A stretch of DNA of 64,000 nt from Belliella calami (lineage in GTDB: Bacteria > Bacteroidota > Bacteroidia > Cytophagales > Cyclobacteriaceae), in the NCBI RefSeq assembly GCF_022549695.1, contig NZ_JAKZGS010000006.1:142218-206217 (forward strand), written 5' to 3'. This document shows positions 62,623 through 64,000 of this stretch, one piece after another. The position numbers and the translations under genes were made by a program. The notes under the pieces are model-generated. The model saw only the letters and a program-made list of their open reading frames with translations, was not told the DNA's origin and did not search any database. Each line of letters opens with the position of its first letter. Positions within the stretch are counted from its first letter, which is position 1.

Positions 62623-63198
62623 ATGAAGAAACTTTACATCATAGCAGGTTGTAATGGAGCAGGTAAAACTACTGCTTCCTATACCATTTTGCCTGAAATC
62701 TTGGACTGTAAAGAATTTGTGAACGCGGATGAAATTGCAAAAGGAATCTCTCCATTCCAACCAGAGAAAGCTGGCATTGAAGCTGGTAGATTCATGCTGA
62801 AAAGAATCAAAAAGTTATTAGAGTCAGGGGAAAATTTTGCTTTTGAAACGACACTTTCTACAAGGAGTTATGTACAATTTGTTGAAAGAGCAAAGGAATT
62901 AAATTGTCAGGTTACCTGTTTGTTTTTTTGGTTAGACTCAGATGACTTGGCTGTTTCAAGAGTAGCAAGGCGAGTAAAAGAAGGCGGGCATCATATACCT
63001 GAAGATGTTATTAGGAGAAGATACAAAAGCGGTCTTGAGAATTTTTTCCGATTATTTCTACCTAAAGTAGACAACTGGCTATTTGTAAATAATTCTGGAG
63101 ATACATATGAGATAGTAGCTGAAGGTGGGGTAAATAATATCTCGATAAACAATAAGGAATTGTGGAATGATTTAAAGCAAAAATATTATGGAGACTAA
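62623..63198 (+). CDS. Zeta-toxin-like P-loop kinase
   Basis: 191 aa. Walker A GCNGAGKTTASY at residues 9-20, EFVNADEIAKGISPFQPEKA (substrate-binding region), FAFETTLSTRSYVQF and a basic lid RRVKEGGHHIPEDVIRRRY, as in zeta/PezT-type kinases that phosphorylate UDP-N-acetylglucosamine or related molecules. No signal peptide. The following 63-aa gene overlaps by 11 bp and may be its antidote. Alternatively this is a housekeeping-like AAA kinase of unknown substrate; toxicity is inferred from family and arrangement. Confidence 0.8.
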   Translation: MKKLYIIAGCNGAGKTTASYTILPEILDCKEFVNADEIAKGISPFQPEKAGIEAGRFMLKRIKKLLESGENFAFETTLSTRSYVQFVERAKELNCQVTCLFFWLDSDDLAVSRVARRVKEGGHHIPEDVIRRRYKSGLENFFRLFLPKVDNWLFVNNSGDTYEIVAEGGVNNISINNKELWNDLKQKYYGD

Positions 63199-63379
63199 GG
63201 AACATTTAAAGGAGGAACGGGACAAAATAGTTAAAGGCCTTGAAGAAGCGTACCGAAAGCTAGTGGAATTCAAAAAAGCCAACAACAGTCCATTGGTTGT
63301 CGTAAGGAATGGTAAAATTGTGGAAATTGACCCAAATGATGTGCCACCTACTATTTTATACAAACGTAGCCAAGACTAA
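63188..63379 (+). CDS. Small protein overlapping the zeta-toxin-like gene, putative antitoxin
   Basis: 63 aa. A charged N-terminal helix (EHLKEERDKIVKGLEEAYRK) is followed by a short strand region SPLVVVRNGKIVEIDPND. It overlaps the kinase gene by 11 bp, so expression is coupled. The size and helical N-terminus fit an antitoxin binding the kinase, and the order toxin-then-antitoxin is reversed compared with epsilon-zeta. No DNA-binding motif. Family not recognised with certainty. Confidence 0.65.
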   Translation: METKEHLKEERDKIVKGLEEAYRKLVEFKKANNSPLVVVRNGKIVEIDPNDVPPTILYKRSQD

Positions 63380-63403
63380 TACCTTGAAGAAAAACCTTAT
63401 TTA

Positions 63404-63470
63404 AATAAAACTGGAGGGGTTAAAAACAAAAAAAGAGGTCGTTTCTGACCTCTTTTTTAAACTGGCTCCT
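63404..63470 (-). terminator. Terminator module, copy 2
   Basis: Stem GAGGTC (63435-63440)/GACCTC (63447-63452) within A7 and T6 arms; flanks ACTGGAGGGG and AACTGGCTCCT as in copy 1. It follows the tRNA-like segment on the minus strand and also lies after the zeta-like pair on plus, so it may work both ways. Confidence 0.7.
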
Positions 63471-63474
63471 CCCG

Positions 63475-63550
63475 TACGTACGAGACTTGAACCTAGGACC
63501 CCATGATTAATCCCGCACATGCGGGACTCTAACCAACTGAGCCAAAAATC
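63475..63550 (-). other. tRNA-like remnant, copy 1
   Basis: On the minus strand TTGGCTCAGTTGGTTAGAGT is a normal D-arm with leader, and GGTTCAAGTC is a T-loop. The anticodon arm is replaced by CCCGC-ATGT-GCGGG (loop of 4), the T-stem does not pair, and the acceptor ends do not match. It is not an active tRNA. It overlaps the 3' end of the GIY-YIG gene and is followed by a terminator. Confidence 0.6.
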
Positions 63551-63815
63551 CTTCGGGTACAAAGTCGACATCTATTAACTTTTTAAGCAAGATCTTTGAC
63601 TTTTGTTTTTTTATGAATTTTTCGATTTTCATGGCCATACATCTGTCGCTTCCAATTTTAAAAACTGCTGCAAGTTCCCATGGTCTATAACTTGAGGTAA
63701 ACTTATGAACTCTACCTGAATTGTGTTGCTCTAACCTCCTCCATGGATCAGCTGAATAACCAATGTAGAATTTGTCAAAAATTGAAGAATATAATATGTA
63801 TAAGTAAAAATCCAC
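63507..63815 (-). CDS. GIY-YIG nuclease family protein with tRNA-derived tail
   Basis: 102 aa single-domain GIY-YIG protein: YILYSSIFDKFYIGYSADP supplies both tyrosine motifs, RRLEQHNSGR the catalytic Arg region, and MKIEKFIKK the metal-binding Glu. Small members are related to the UPF0213/YhbQ group and of unknown role. The last 12 or so residues (LAQLVRVPHVRD) are encoded by the tRNA-like segment, so the original stop has been lost or the C-terminus is dispensable. A terminator and a second tRNA-like copy lie just upstream on the same strand. Confidence 0.8.
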   Translation of the reverse strand: MDFYLYILYSSIFDKFYIGYSADPWRRLEQHNSGRVHKFTSSYRPWELAAVFKIGSDRCMAMKIEKFIKKQKSKILLKKLIDVDFVPEGFLAQLVRVPHVRD

Positions 63816-63821
63816 TTCTTG

Positions 63822-63854
63822 AAAAAAAAAAACCTCAGATTTCTCTGAGGTTTT
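63822..63854 (-). terminator. Terminator after the second tRNA-like copy
   Basis: AACCTCAGA/TCTGAGGTT around a 4-nt loop (TTTC on plus), followed on minus by a run of ten T. A different stem sequence from the one behind copy 1, but in the same relative place. Confidence 0.75.
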
Positions 63855-63864
63855 GCTCCTCCCG

Positions 63865-63940
63865 TACGTACGGGACTTGAACCTAGGACCCCATGATTAA
63901 TCCCGCACATGCGGGACTCTAACCAACTGAGCCAAAAATC
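63865..63940 (-). other. tRNA-like remnant, copy 2
   Basis: Same sequence as 63475-63550 except for one base; here the 3' part includes the perfect palindrome CCCGTACGTACGGG. It is preceded by the 3' end of another GIY-YIG gene cut by the window edge (codons matching KILLKKLIDVDFVPEGF). Confidence 0.6.
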
Positions 63941-64000
63941 CTTCGGGTACAAAGTCGACATCTATTAACTTTTTAAGCAAGATCTTTGACTTTTGTTTTT

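Larger units (their letters stand above)
63465..64000. repeat. 390-bp tandem duplication of a GIY-YIG/tRNA-like unit
   Basis: 63465-63610 and 63855-64000 are the same 146 bp with one visible difference (A at 63483 against G at 63873), and the match continues to the window edge. The unit of 390 bp contains a terminator, a tRNA-like segment and the 3' end of a GIY-YIG gene. At least two units are present. Confidence 0.85.

Noticed and set aside
63475..63550. Functional tRNA gene
   Set aside because: The anticodon loop is four bases, the T-stem is unpaired and the acceptor arms do not match, so only a tRNA-like remnant is supported.
63731..63961. 76-codon minus-strand frame across the second tRNA-like copy
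   Set aside because: It is a translation through the tRNA-like segment and terminator in a frame different from the GIY-YIG gene.

Overview
The window is AT-rich chromosomal DNA from a member of the Bacteroidota, most likely a marine or aquatic Cytophagales bacterium of the Cyclobacteriaceae/Algoriphagus type. The grounds are a SusC/SusD pair, many Sec lipoproteins, Bacteroidota-type promoters (TAnnTTTG boxes), little sign of Shine-Dalgarno sequences, and DUF families typical of this phylum (DUF4221-, DUF4256- and DUF6340-like). The genus is inferred, not shown. No rRNA and no intact tRNA gene was seen.

Layout. 1-7.2 kb: housekeeping genes (SDR oxidoreductase, Pr6Pr membrane protein, RlmD 23S rRNA methyltransferase, an XPF/ERCC4-type nuclease, ThiL, methylmalonyl-CoA epimerase). 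7.3-8.85 kb: an almost gene-free, repeat-rich stretch with four tandem ~190-bp units plus a fifth isolated relative, each carrying a conserved hairpin around a tiny ORF. 8.9-11.1 kb: ECF sigma factor, small protein, MscS-like channel, and an IscA/SufA protein. 11.6-36.6 kb: a complete L-arabinan/L-arabinose locus. 36.8-46 kb: a MarR-controlled group resembling quinone/thiol-stress (Mhq) systems, an ABC transporter of the LolD/FtsX type and a divergent TesA-like esterase. 47-59.6 kb: a GMC oxidoreductase with its small subunit, lipoproteins, a PQQ-type sugar dehydrogenase, a paired membrane module, an M56/BlaR1-like fragment with a BlaI-type operator, and an exported KatG. 59.9-64 kb: an accessory end with a Fic protein, a zeta-toxin-like pair, and a tandem GIY-YIG nuclease/tRNA-like repeat that runs off the window.

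How the genes work together. The arabinose locus is self-contained. SusC/SusD bind and import oligosaccharides. Two GH43 endo-arabinanase-like enzymes, a third GH43, two GH51 enzymes, a GH127/GH146 enzyme and a GH97 enzyme release L-arabinose. A mutarotase, an SSS symporter, AraA, AraB and AraD carry the sugar to D-xylulose 5-phosphate. A Nudix-fold AraR-type regulator with a degenerate Nudix box sits at the divergent promoter. In the Mhq-like group, an identical 18-bp site holding the palindrome TGTATATACA lies in front of both marR and yceI.

The strongest candidate for something undescribed is the 7.5-8.85 kb array. Five hairpins share an almost invariant apical sequence. Four have the outer stem CTAAGGG/CCCTTAG; the fifth has an unrelated but fully complementary stem, CAATAAAG/CTTTATTG, which is covariation expected of a selected RNA fold. 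The fifth copy has its own -7 box and a long perfect terminator, so it looks like a stand-alone RNA or micropeptide gene of about 175 nt. A second unusual feature is a ~150-bp dispersed repeat bounded by TATCCGC/GCGGATA, with five recognisable copies.
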